This document shows, one piece after another, positions 1 to 5,697 of a stretch of 13,015 bases of DNA (positions are counted from its first letter, which is position 1; each line of letters starts with the position of its first letter). Source of the stretch: Chloroflexota bacterium (GTDB lineage: Bacteria > Chloroflexota > Dormibacteria > CF-121); assembly GCA_005882525.1 (NCBI GenBank), contig VBGO01000041.1:1-13015 (forward strand). The letters are read 5' to 3'. The notes beneath the pieces are model-generated. The model saw only the letters and a list, made by a program, of their open reading frames with translations, ran no database searches and was not told where the DNA came from. The translations under genes were made by a program, and so were the position numbers.

Positions 1-588
1 GCAGCACCCGAGGCAGTAAGCGCCATGCGACGCGCCCGCGCGAAATGCTGAACGCGTGCCGCCGCCGAAGTCATGGCCAAGGATGAAGGCGAACGGGCTC
101 CGGCACGCCTTCAGACAGAATGACTTCCATGGCGTGAACTGATAGAGACCGGCGACCAGCAGGATGGCGCCGGCAAGCAGGCGCAGCCACAGAGATAAAC
201 CGATCGTCGCGGGCAGGTTCCGGAAAGCGAGGAACGCGCCAAGCGGGAGGAGACCAATCGCTGTCCAGATGAAGAGGTAACCGAGGACAAACCCTGCCGT
301 CGGCGGCCATCCTTCTCCACGGTACCGAACCACGACGCGATGGGCGAGCACCATCGGGCCGATGGTCGGAAACATCATTGCCACCATCATGGCGAGCCAC
401 ATCCCGAGAAAAACTGGAGGCGCGATCCCGCTGGGCATTCCGCTGCCGATCTGCGCCAGACCCGTCACCATGCCCGACATCGCCTCGGCCTGCCTGACCG
501 TGTAGTACCAGGCGACCGCAGCGAGGACGAGCAAGATGCTCACGGTGGTCAGGGTTACGCGACGCCCCACGTTGGTCGCCCCAGCCAT
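1..588 (-). CDS. DUF2182 family integral membrane protein (partial, C-terminus off the window)
   Basis: I see an open frame from ATG at 588 to the left edge (196 codons, no stop). A strong AGGAGG ribosome binding site sits just upstream of the ATG. The protein has an N-terminal hydrophobic helix (about residues 11-30). A second helix (about 58-82) carries the pattern MWLAMMVAMMFP. Two more hydrophobic helices lie near 98-121 and 130-150. Then come QFTPWKSFCLKACRSP (about 150-165) and a G-x-x-HG-x-x-C-x-GCC motif at the edge. This W..M..AMM.P, Cys/Pro and HG-C-GCC combination is typical of DUF2182, a family described as predicted metal-binding membrane proteins; its biochemical role is unknown. 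The gene points away from the repeat region, so it may be the left boundary of the island or an earlier cargo gene. Family assignment is firm and function is unknown. Confidence 0.85.
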   Translation of the reverse strand, partial: MAGATNVGRRVTLTTVSILLVLAAVAWYYTVRQAEAMSGMVTGLAQIGSGMPSGIAPPVFLGMWLAMMVAMMFPTIGPMVLAHRVVVRYRGEGWPPTAGFVLGYLFIWTAIGLLPLGAFLAFRNLPATIGLSLWLRLLAGAILLVAGLYQFTPWKSFCLKACRSPFAFILGHDFGGGTRSAFRAGASHGAYCLGCC

Positions 589-739
589 GTCTCCCCTCCT
601 GAAGATCGCCCGGACCGATCCCCGTCAGTCTATGCTCCGCAACCATCCACTCGCTTAGGGGGACAGCCAGGCTCGCCGCACGATGCAGTGGCAGCGCAGA
701 GGTGAATCAACCGAGCCGAACGTCGACGTGGTAGTGAAA

Positions 740-793
740 GTGTCCCAACCTACAAGTTATGAACTCCACCTGCCCGCCGAGCTATTGCCTAAC
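740..793 (+). repeat. Dispersed repeat, copy 1 (short form)
   Basis: This copy starts GTGTCCCAACC, continues TACAAGTTATGAACTCCACC, and ends at GCCTAAC (787-793). Compared with copies 2 and 3 it lacks one C and one G near the start, and its 3' half is much shorter. Its core holds the small palindrome AAGTT-ATG-AACT. It lies in a 310-base stretch without a gene (589-898) between the divergent DUF2182 and reductase genes. I see nothing else there except the palindrome described separately. Four same-orientation copies occur in this window, each between gene units. Confidence 0.8.
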
Positions 794-868
794 GACCTCG
801 AACGCCCTGTCGGCACAGTGGGCGTTAGAACAAGAAGTTCCTACCGATGAGTTTCCGGCGGGTGGATG
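765..868 (+). repeat. Large imperfect palindrome with attC-like core
   Basis: The outer arms are TCCACC-tgC-CCGCCG (about 765-780) and CGGCGGGTGGA (about 857-867). Inside, AACGCCC (801-807) pairs with GGGCGTT (820-826), and TGT (808-810) pairs with ACA (815-817), leaving a 2-nt bulge. CTAACG (789-794) can pair alternatively with CGTTAG (823-828). The inner segment begins with GCCTAAC and ends with GGGCGTTAG, which resembles the R'' and R' core sites of integron attC sites. However, it spans only about 44 nt, shorter than known attC sites, and no integrase is present. It lies just upstream of the reductase gene and could also act as a leader or operator structure. Confidence 0.5.
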
Positions 869-898
869 GTCTGATCTTCAGAACGTAGGAGTGACGAC

Positions 899-1507
899 AT
901 GAAGCTAACTGCATCAATCATGGTGACCTTGGTCGGGGTGTATCAGGGCCCTGGCGGCCCCGATGAGGACCGACGCGGCGGGTTCGACCGCGGCGGCTGG
1001 ACCGCCGCGCACGCCGACAAGGAGGGGTGGCGTTTCCTCACCGCCTACTTCGAGCGCGCCGATGCGTTCCTGCTCGGACGCCGCACCTGGGAGATCTGGG
1101 AGCGCCACTGGCCGCACCACGACAAGGGCGATCCGGTCTCTCACGGCATCAACGTCCTGCCCAAGTACGTGCCCTCGACCACGCTCAAGGACCCGACGTG
1201 GCAGAACACCCACGTCATCTCCGGCGACGTCGAGGCGGCGGTGCGCGAGCTCAAGGCGAAGCCCGGGCGCGAGCTCCAGGTCCATGGCAGCGGCGACCTC
1301 CTGCGCTGGCTGCTCGAGCGCGACCTCGTGGACGAGCTCAACCTGCGGCTCTTCCCCGTCGTGGTGGGCGACGGGCTGCGGCTGTTCCCAGAGCAGGGGC
1401 AGACGCACGACCTGGCGCTGGTCGAGTCGCGATCGACGCCGTCAGGCGTAACGATCCAGACCTATCGACCGGCCGGGCGGGCGACGTTCGGGAATGCCGG
1501 GGAGTGA
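899..1507 (+). CDS. Dihydrofolate reductase family protein (RibD C-terminal domain)
   Basis: The protein is 202 residues with an ATG start and a GGAG ribosome binding site about 10 nt upstream. It has the single-domain RibD-C/DHFR-like fold signature. An N-terminal strand starts KLTASIMVTLVGVYQGPGG. LLGRRTWEIW lies at about 58-67, KYVPSTTL at about 89-96, HVISGD at about 105-110, and QVHGSGDLLRWLLERDLVDE at about 127-146. The segment LFPVVVGDGLRLF follows at about 151-163 and a closing SGVTIQTYRPAG ends the domain. Such proteins are NAD(P)H-dependent reductases related to riboflavin enzyme RibD and to DHFR; most stand-alone members have no assigned substrate. This copy is alone between two dispersed repeats, not with riboflavin or folate genes. 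A role in flavin or folate biosynthesis is therefore not implied. Confidence 0.9.
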   Translation: MKLTASIMVTLVGVYQGPGGPDEDRRGGFDRGGWTAAHADKEGWRFLTAYFERADAFLLGRRTWEIWERHWPHHDKGDPVSHGINVLPKYVPSTTLKDPTWQNTHVISGDVEAAVRELKAKPGRELQVHGSGDLLRWLLERDLVDELNLRLFPVVVGDGLRLFPEQGQTHDLALVESRSTPSGVTIQTYRPAGRATFGNAGE

Positions 1508-1700
1508 CGCCGGCTCTGAGTCGCCCCTACCCACCATCAACGATCAAGGTGGTCCGTCACATGGGCAAGGTCGTGGCCGGGGCGAGGGTCTCGCCGGCAG
1601 TTTGCAAAACTCCTGTTCTCCAGGGTGACCGTCGACGGGAACTCTCGGTTGCGCGGGTGGGCTCTAATCCCTTCAGCGGCTTTTCGAATTCGCCCAAGCC

Positions 1701-1756
1701 CGGTTCAAAACTTGTTTTGACGGGGCCTCGCCCCACGCGAGTGGCGCTTTAGTGCC
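1701..1756 (+). repeat. Dispersed repeat module A, copy 1
   Basis: Module A starts CGGTTCAAAA and ends GCGCTTTAGTGCC. Bases 1716-1756 are identical to 4492-4532. It is rich in dyads: TCAAAAC-TT-GTTTTGA, GGGGC-CTC-GCCCC, and a near-perfect stem GCCCCAC/GTGGCGC around a GCGA tetraloop. Together with repeat copy 2 downstream it fills much of the 387-base stretch 1508-1894, which holds no credible gene. The bases 1508-1700 show nothing recognisable. It could be a terminator-like or recombination-site-like structure downstream of the reductase gene. Confidence 0.75.
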
Positions 1757-1776
1757 GTACGAGCGTTTGAGAGGTT

Positions 1777-1897
1777 GGTGTCCCCAACCGTACAAGTTAT
1801 GAACTCCACCTGCCAGCTGCGGTGAGCGCTTGGTATTCGCCGGTCGAGCTGCAACCGACGCGCAGCGGACGGTTCGCGGACGCTCGGCGGACGCCTA
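1777..1897 (+). repeat. Dispersed repeat, copy 2 (full 121-nt form)
   Basis: It starts GGTGTCCCCAACCGTACAAG, and its tail is rich in CGGACG motifs and ends GACGCCTA. It is the same length as copy 3 (121 nt) and clearly similar along the whole length. Bases 1784-1814 are identical to 4531-4561 (copy 4). The start forms a GGTTGG-N5-CCAACC dyad. The last three bases are the reverse complement of the TAG stop codon of the minus-strand gene 1895-2557. On that strand the repeat therefore begins exactly at the end of the gene, as recombination sites often do in gene cassettes. Confidence 0.8.
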
Positions 1898-2557
1898 CCT
1901 GTGCTCTGGACGAAATTCGGGATTCGCGGCCGCCTCACCGCGCCCAACGAGTTCAACCGCGCCTTTGGGCATCGACGCCGTAGGCGACGTTGCCTTCTCC
2001 ACCGCCGCAAGGTCGCGAATGACGAAGATGTCCACAGGCGTCGGCCCGCGCCAGACATGTTGAAGGCTGTCATTTAGGTCTGGGGCGCGAACGACGAGTT
2101 CGTCAAGCGCTTCGCTACGGCCGGAGTGGCTTCCGGCGATCGGTGGAAGCAGCTGCAGCCGCCAATAAGGGTTGGATCTAAACATCGGAATCTCCCCCAA
2201 GTAGTACCCAGCAACCGGGTGGCTCCAACCGAGTTGCGGGGCGCGCAGGTACATCTCAGGTATCGGGTGACCCTCCGCGTCTCGATATCTAGTCGGGAGG
2301 CCGGTGCCGTCAGATGCGAAGCGACGGTGATTGACTCCGTGATTGCCACGGATGCCCTCAAGCCCCGGACCCGGAACCCCGAGGTCGCCGGCCAGGCACT
2401 CACCCTCGATTAGGCGGGCCTTCCCGGGGCCGTCGGTGCGATTCGTGTAGTCCAGCCACTCGCTGGCCGTCCGAGCGGCCACATCAGGCGAATCGGCACA
2501 GACTGTGAACACGTCGACCTCGCCAACCGCTTGGATCCGCACCTCATACCGAGGCAC
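1895..2557 (-). CDS. Hypothetical protein, 220 aa
   Basis: The reading frame begins with GTG at 2557, after a GGGGGA purine run about 6 nt upstream, and ends with TAG at 1895-1897. The N-terminal stretch (PRYEVRIQAVGEVDVFTVCA, then a helix with AARTASEWLDYTN, about 1-40) looks like a small alpha-beta module. It is followed by a Gly/Pro-rich, coil-like middle and GWSHPVAGYYLGEIPMF near 130. The C-terminal part has VDIFVIRDLAAVEKA. I see no signal peptide, membrane helix or catalytic motif, and I do not recognise the family. It lies alone between repeat copies 2 and 3, and its stop codon falls within copy 2. No overlapping frame on the plus strand looks better, but the call rests on ORF length and gene-like start signals. 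Confidence 0.6.
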   Translation of the reverse strand: MPRYEVRIQAVGEVDVFTVCADSPDVAARTASEWLDYTNRTDGPGKARLIEGECLAGDLGVPGPGLEGIRGNHGVNHRRFASDGTGLPTRYRDAEGHPIPEMYLRAPQLGWSHPVAGYYLGEIPMFRSNPYWRLQLLPPIAGSHSGRSEALDELVVRAPDLNDSLQHVWRGPTPVDIFVIRDLAAVEKATSPTASMPKGAVELVGRGEAAANPEFRPEHR

Positions 2558-2592
2558 TATCGTTCCCCCAAGAAGACGCGCGAGTTTTTAAT

Positions 2593-2713
2593 GGTGTCCC
2601 CAACCGTACAAGTTTTGAACTCCACCTACCCGCCGTGTTGGGCGCCTGGCATTCGGGGTCGAGCTCCAGCGGACGCTCGGCGGACGGTCCGCGGACGCAT
2701 AGCGGAACGCCTA
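2593..2713 (+). repeat. Dispersed repeat, copy 3 (full 121-nt form)
   Basis: It starts GGTGTCCCCAACCGTACAAG and continues TTTTGAACTCCACC where the other copies have TTATGAAC. The tail carries CGGACG motifs, an odd-length palindrome CGGACGGTCCG, and ends GAACGCCTA, running into the palindrome CCTATATAGG. It lies between the start of the 220-aa gene and the 3' end of the endonuclease IV-like gene. It is full-length like copy 2 and lacks module A. Confidence 0.8.
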
Positions 2714-2785
2714 TATAGGAGCTGCACTCGCGCGCCATGGACGCCGCGGTACGGCACTCCCGCTTCAGCCCGCACCGTCGGTTGG

Positions 2786-3631
2786 CTAGCGGGCGAGCCG
2801 CTCCGCAACCGGCGCTCCAGCCTTGAGGGCCGCCCTGATCGCCTGGTTGGAGACTTCGTCGGGCGATTCCGAGATCACGGTCGCTGGGCGATCGAAGCCG
2901 GCCAGCGCCTGGGCTAGCGGATCAGCCCGAAGCGTGCCCTGGCCATAGGGAAGGTGCGCCTTCTCGTTGCGGTTCGCAAAACTGATGTCCGAGAAGTGAA
3001 TGTGGAATGGCACGCCCGGCCGCAGGACACCATCGGCTACGGTGAGCGCTGCGGTAAAGGGGTCGACACTGGTAAAGCCACCATCGCTGGTGGCATGCAT
3101 GTGGGCGAAGTCGATCACCGGTCGCACCCAGTCGAAATGGCCGGAGATGGCCACAATGTCATCGAGATTGCCCAGCTCCTGCACGCGCCCCATCACCTCG
3201 ACCCCGAAATCGACGGCCCGTCCCTTGGCCGCGAGACGGTGTCGCAATTCTGTCAGTTGGGAGACGACCGCGGCCAGCGCATCCTCGCGCGACCGTCCGA
3301 GCAAGAAACCGGGATGGATGACGATCGGAGCTGCCCCGCAGGCCGCAGCCAGACCCGCGGTGTGGTCGAGCATGCCGACCGCCATTTGATGCTTCCGCGC
3401 GCCGTGCTGCACGTGACCGAGGAAGGCGGCCAGCGGCGCGTGGATGGACAGCGCCAGGCCCGCGTCCCTGGCCAGCGAGCCCAGTCGCTGCGCGTAATCC
3501 CGATCCATCCAGAACCCGTCGCTGAAATCGATCTCGCAGGCGTCATAGCCGCGTTCGATCAGGGTCTCGATCGCCTTCGCTGCACTATCGCGCGAAGGAA
3601 TGCCTCCTGGGCCCACGCGAATCGCACTCAC
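2786..3631 (-). CDS. Endonuclease IV-like TIM-barrel protein (AP endonuclease family 2)
   Basis: The protein is 281 residues with a GTG start at 3631 and a GGGGGA purine run upstream. It begins RVGPGGIP, as in archaeal-type Nfo relatives. Candidate metal-binding residues sit in the expected order: SIHAPL (H64), VIHPGF (H106), VEVMGR (E145), VIDFAHMHA (D174, H177), FHIHFSD (H210 or H212), AHLPYGQG (H226) and ISESP (E255). In this family these residues bind the metals that cleave DNA at abasic sites. The same barrel also occurs in sugar isomerases, so AP-endonuclease activity is likely but not certain. It stands alone between repeat copy 3 and an unassigned gap, with no repair partner beside it. 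Confidence 0.8.
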   Translation of the reverse strand: MSAIRVGPGGIPSRDSAAKAIETLIERGYDACEIDFSDGFWMDRDYAQRLGSLARDAGLALSIHAPLAAFLGHVQHGARKHQMAVGMLDHTAGLAAACGAAPIVIHPGFLLGRSREDALAAVVSQLTELRHRLAAKGRAVDFGVEVMGRVQELGNLDDIVAISGHFDWVRPVIDFAHMHATSDGGFTSVDPFTAALTVADGVLRPGVPFHIHFSDISFANRNEKAHLPYGQGTLRADPLAQALAGFDRPATVISESPDEVSNQAIRAALKAGAPVAERLAR

Positions 3632-3828
3632 GGCAATTCCCCCGTCACACTGCTTCGAACTGCCCCGTCATAGTAGCGACGGACCAAATCTCGCTTCTGT
3701 GAGAAGGAGAGCAAGCAGAACTTCATCTGCCTGTCGGCCTGGGCGGTTTGATCAGCTCGCCTCGTGAGAGAGCCGGTGACGGGTGGGCGCGTACGAAGTT
3801 CCGCGAGGGGTAAATTGGAAGGCGCACC
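3632..3828. other. Gap with no recognisable gene
   Basis: These 197 bases separate the GTG of the endonuclease IV-like gene from a ribosome binding site at 3817-3822. I see no convincing ORF on either strand and no copy of the dispersed repeat. With the doubtful small membrane ORF that follows, the stretch without a confident gene runs from 3632 to 4095. Confidence 0.4.
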
Positions 3829-4163
3829 ATGATGGCACGCGTCCGAAGTAGACTTCGAGGCCGGTTGCCACGTCTCTGGGGGTCGCCACGTCTCTGGGGG
3901 TTCTCGGCCTTCTTATCGTGTTGATGGCGCTCGCGCGCTTGAGAGATATGGGCGTCTTGCAGCAGAGCACGGTCTTCCTGTTGGGTCTCGCGGCGGGGAT
4001 GGCCATCGTTGTTTTAGCTGCCGTTGTCGGCAGCCGCCGATCGGGCGGCCCTCGACTTGGTCTGCGTGATCTCGGATGTACTGTGGTGACATTTGGTGTC
4101 AATCGCGATGCGGCTCCTCTCGGGATTCATCGGGCTGGTCTTCATGGGAACCGGCCTATATGA
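3829..4163 (+). pseudogene. Small membrane protein ORF, apparently frameshifted
   Basis: A good start (ATG ATG at 3829, GGAAGG six nt upstream) opens a basic N-terminus, MMARVRSRLRGRL, but this frame stops at 3922-3924. A second frame, open from about 3852, reads a hydrophobic helix (LGVLGLLIVLMALARL), a short loop, then FLLGLAAGMAIVVLAAVVG and a basic end. It has no good start of its own; GTG 3918 and ATG 3924 lack a ribosome binding site. A basic start followed by two membrane helices would make one normal small membrane protein if one base were added or lost near 3860. The last 50 bases overlap the next gene, so they may not be coding. I do not recognise the family. Confidence 0.35.
3867..3901 (+). 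repeat. Two-unit 18-nt tandem repeat
   Basis: GCCACGTCTCTGGGGGT occurs twice, at 3867-3883 and 3885-3901, giving an 18-nt period. In the hydrophobic frame it encodes ATSLGV twice, so the duplication itself does not shift the frame. It lies exactly where the frame break of the small membrane ORF must be. Confidence 0.85.
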
Positions 4164-4413
4164 AGCAGTCCAGGGAAGCAGGTTGCCGGGACAATTGGGT
4201 TGGACCTTCTTCCCGCGCAACCGTCCGCCAAGCTCCCAAGGATGGAACAGCCGACGGTGGCGGACCAACGGTTTGATCCTGGTCGTCTGGTCAGGCGCGC
4301 TCCTTACGTGGGCGATTGCGGGCTTCACGGAGGTGACCGTGGCGACAGGACTCGCCCTTGGATGGCTGGGTTTCGGCATCGGCGTTTGGGTCGCCTTGAC
4401 CAAATTGCGCTAA
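4096..4413 (+). CDS. Small membrane protein, about 105 aa, unknown function
   Basis: I prefer the GTG at 4096 because a GGTGA lies six nt upstream; TTG 4093 and ATG 4108 are alternatives in the same frame. The N-terminal helix is LLSGFIGLVFMGTGLYEAVQ. A polar middle follows, with GQLGWTFFPRNRPPSSQGW and an RRWR cluster. Two further hydrophobic helices come next: LILVVWSGALLTWAIAGF and VATGLALGWLGFGIGVWVAL. The product is therefore a three-helix membrane protein ending in the basic tail TKLR. It follows and overlaps the broken two-helix ORF. The two could once have formed a pair or one longer gene. Repeat module A starts 66 nt after the stop. Confidence 0.6.
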   Translation: MSIAMRLLSGFIGLVFMGTGLYEAVQGSRLPGQLGWTFFPRNRPPSSQGWNSRRWRTNGLILVVWSGALLTWAIAGFTEVTVATGLALGWLGFGIGVWVALTKLR

Positions 4414-4478
4414 CTAACTGACCAGGTCATGCCCGGCTAGTGTTCCAACGTCCCGCGATCGCCGGCACGTTTGGCGAG

Positions 4479-4532
4479 CGGTTCAAAAGTGTTTGACGGG
4501 GCCTCGCCCCACGCGAGTGGCGCTTTAGTGCC
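4479..4532 (+). repeat. Dispersed repeat module A, copy 2
   Basis: This is a second copy of the 1701-1756 module, beginning CGGTTCAAAA. The last 41 nt (4492-4532) are identical to copy 1. It joins repeat copy 4 directly, sharing the bases CC, whereas in copy 2 a further 29 nt (1757-1785) lies between module A and the shared core. This looks like a clean deletion or insertion of that spacer. Confidence 0.8.
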
Positions 4533-4644
4533 AACCGTACAAGTTATGAACTCCACCTGCCTGCAGAACTGACCATCCGTACTCGTGGAATTTGGGCTGA
4601 GCCGACCTCTACCGGTGAGCGAACCCGCGCGGCAGACGCCTAAC
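4531..4644 (+). repeat. Dispersed repeat, copy 4
   Basis: The first 31 bases (4531-4561) are identical to copy 2. The GTGTCCCC start is missing because module A is fused here. The middle has diverged, but the end, GACGCCTAAC, matches the GCCTA end of the other copies. The next gene starts at 4671, so this copy precedes a plus-strand gene, as copy 1 does. Confidence 0.75.
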
Positions 4645-4670
4645 TTTCAGGGCGAGGTAGTCTGGAAAGC

Positions 4671-5051
4671 GTGTCCGCGAAAGGAAGCACCTTGAGCAAG
4701 CGCCTGAGGGAGGCACTCAATATCGCTCTATCCCTGATGGCGGACGAAATTTACGATGATATCGACGAACACGGGGGCACACCTGTATCCCCCTCTAATC
4801 GTGATGAGTTCAACTGGCTTGGAGCTTTTCCCACGCTTACCTGGCGCGAGAGCCGTGATTGGCGCCGGAAGCTTGCTCGGGCAGCCGACGATCTAGCCAA
4901 CGACCTTGACGCTGGCAGGTTGCCCGAGCCACGATGCATCGCTGAGGAAGCTGTCCTCTGGTTAGCAATGCATCGCGAAGGACCGGCGGTCGCCGACGTC
5001 AAGAAATGCGCATCAGTCAAGACCGGTGGGAGGACGCCCACTCCGAGTTAG
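4671..5051 (+). CDS. Hypothetical protein, N-terminal part of a probably frameshifted gene
   Basis: This ORF of 126 codons starts at GTG 4671 with GGAAAGC just upstream; base composition is visibly less GC-rich than in the genes after 6500. It is helical and acidic: LREALNIALSLMADEIYDD, then LTWRESRDWRRKLARAADDL and EEAVLWLAMHREGPAVADVKK. The last 14 or so residues (from CASVKTGG) are low-complexity and look like out-of-frame read-through. The frame 5006-5221, overlapping by 46 nt in the -1 register, continues with a different, well-formed segment. The two together resemble a single family of about 190 residues that I have seen in actinobacteria without an assigned function. The break could be real or a sequencing error. 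Confidence 0.55.
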   Translation: MSAKGSTLSKRLREALNIALSLMADEIYDDIDEHGGTPVSPSNRDEFNWLGAFPTLTWRESRDWRRKLARAADDLANDLDAGRLPEPRCIAEEAVLWLAMHREGPAVADVKKCASVKTGGRTPTPS

Positions 5052-5221
5052 TGCAGGACTGGGATATTGCGCTACTTTGGGACCCTTCAATGGATGGCCG
5101 CGAACAACCCGATGATGATTTGAATCGTCGGATGGGGATCGGCGATTACCGTCCGACCGCATGGTACTCGACGTTCGCCAACATGGAGCCGCGCGACCCT
5201 GGACGCGGTTTCCGCCGGTAA
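5006..5221 (+). CDS. Hypothetical protein, C-terminal part of the same probable gene
   Basis: The ORF of 71 residues begins at ATG 5006 inside the upstream ORF and has no convincing ribosome binding site. It contains RWEDAHSELVQDWDIALLWD, then PSMDGREQPDDDLNRRMGIG and DYRPTAWYSTF. The pattern of D-x-D, a hydrophobic strand, D-P-x-x-D-G, then L-x-x-x-x-GIGD and W is one I associate with the C-terminus of a small uncharacterised acidic protein family. It is more likely the missing tail of the 4671 gene than an independent gene. Translational coupling between two overlapping genes is the alternative. Confidence 0.5.
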   Translation: MRISQDRWEDAHSELVQDWDIALLWDPSMDGREQPDDDLNRRMGIGDYRPTAWYSTFANMEPRDPGRGFRR

Positions 5222-5325
5222 CGTGACCGGGAAGTCCTTTGAAATTGGCCTCACGCGAGCATGCTCACCCCGAAGGTCCGCATACCGCGTAGCAACAATC
5301 TAGGAACTGACCTCGTAGAGAACCT

Positions 5326-5646
5326 CTAGGCGGCGCGGCGGCGATGTGTGGAGCGTGCTCGTGTTAACCGAGGGACCTCTAAGCCCAATGCGGCAGCAAG
5401 ACGGCTATACGTATCCAGAGTCGGACTCTTCCGGCCGTGCTCGATCTTACTGACCTCTGCTTGACCAAGGCCCGCCTTCTCTGCAAGGTCCTTTTGCGTG
5501 AGGTGGAGCGCCCGGCGGCCCTCGATGAGCTGATTGAGCATGCGATATTTGACCTGCAGCGCCTTTAACTCAGCAACGGCGTGCGGGCCTTGCTCTCTTG
5601 CCTCACGGTCGATTTGCTGGAGGAGCTGTTCAAAGTCATGGCTCAT
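5326..5646 (-). CDS. XRE-family antitoxin (HigA-like)
   Basis: The protein is 106 residues with ATG at 5646 and a purine-rich leader AAGAAGAAACG. The N-terminal half is a charged helix (EQLLQQIDREAREQ, then VAELKALQVKYRMLNQLIEG). A Cro/CI helix-turn-helix follows at about 48-90: LTQKDLAEKAGLGQAEVSKI, EHGRKSPTLDTYSRLAAALG. The basic tail is RARSTHRRRAA. In HigBA-type pairs the antitoxin binds the toxin and represses its own operon. It lies 51 nt downstream of the toxin gene on the same strand, the toxin-first order usual for HigBA. A perfect dyad lies in that 51-nt gap and may be its operator. Confidence 0.85.
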   Translation of the reverse strand: MSHDFEQLLQQIDREAREQGPHAVAELKALQVKYRMLNQLIEGRRALHLTQKDLAEKAGLGQAEVSKIEHGRKSPTLDTYSRLAAALGLEVPRLTRARSTHRRRAA

Positions 5647-5674
5647 CGTTTCTTCTTAAACCTCTCGGGAAAAT

Positions 5675-5696
5675 AATATGGCTAAAAAGCCATATT
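5675..5696 (-). promoter_or_regulatory. Perfect 9-bp inverted repeat between toxin and antitoxin genes
   Basis: On the plus strand AATATGGCT and AGCCATATT are separated by AAAA. It starts two bases after the toxin stop codon and lies about 29 nt before the antitoxin ATG. It is AT-rich for this DNA, and such dyads are typical operators for XRE antitoxins. On the minus strand an ATTTT follows, so a weak terminator is the alternative. No second copy is visible upstream of the toxin. Confidence 0.6.
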
Positions 5697-5697
5697 G

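Noticed and set aside
71..646. A long minus-strand ORF of 191 codons over the left edge
   Set aside because: It is a different frame of the DUF2182 gene (start 588). The true frame has the ribosome binding site, membrane helices and the Cys/His motifs.
914..1408. Long minus-strand ORF antisense to the reductase
   Set aside because: It is a GC-rich shadow frame; the plus-strand frame has clear RibD-C motifs and a ribosome binding site.
740..2713. CRISPR array
   Set aside because: The repeats are about 0.7-2 kb apart, variable in length and separated by genes, with no short regular spacers and no cas genes.
2954..3673. A 239-codon plus-strand ORF opposite the endonuclease IV-like gene
   Set aside because: It is the complement of a gene with a full ordered set of metal ligands, and has no motif of its own.
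740..4644. Terminal inverted repeats of one insertion sequence
   Set aside because: All copies have the same orientation, no inverted partner or target duplication is visible, and no transposase is encoded between them.
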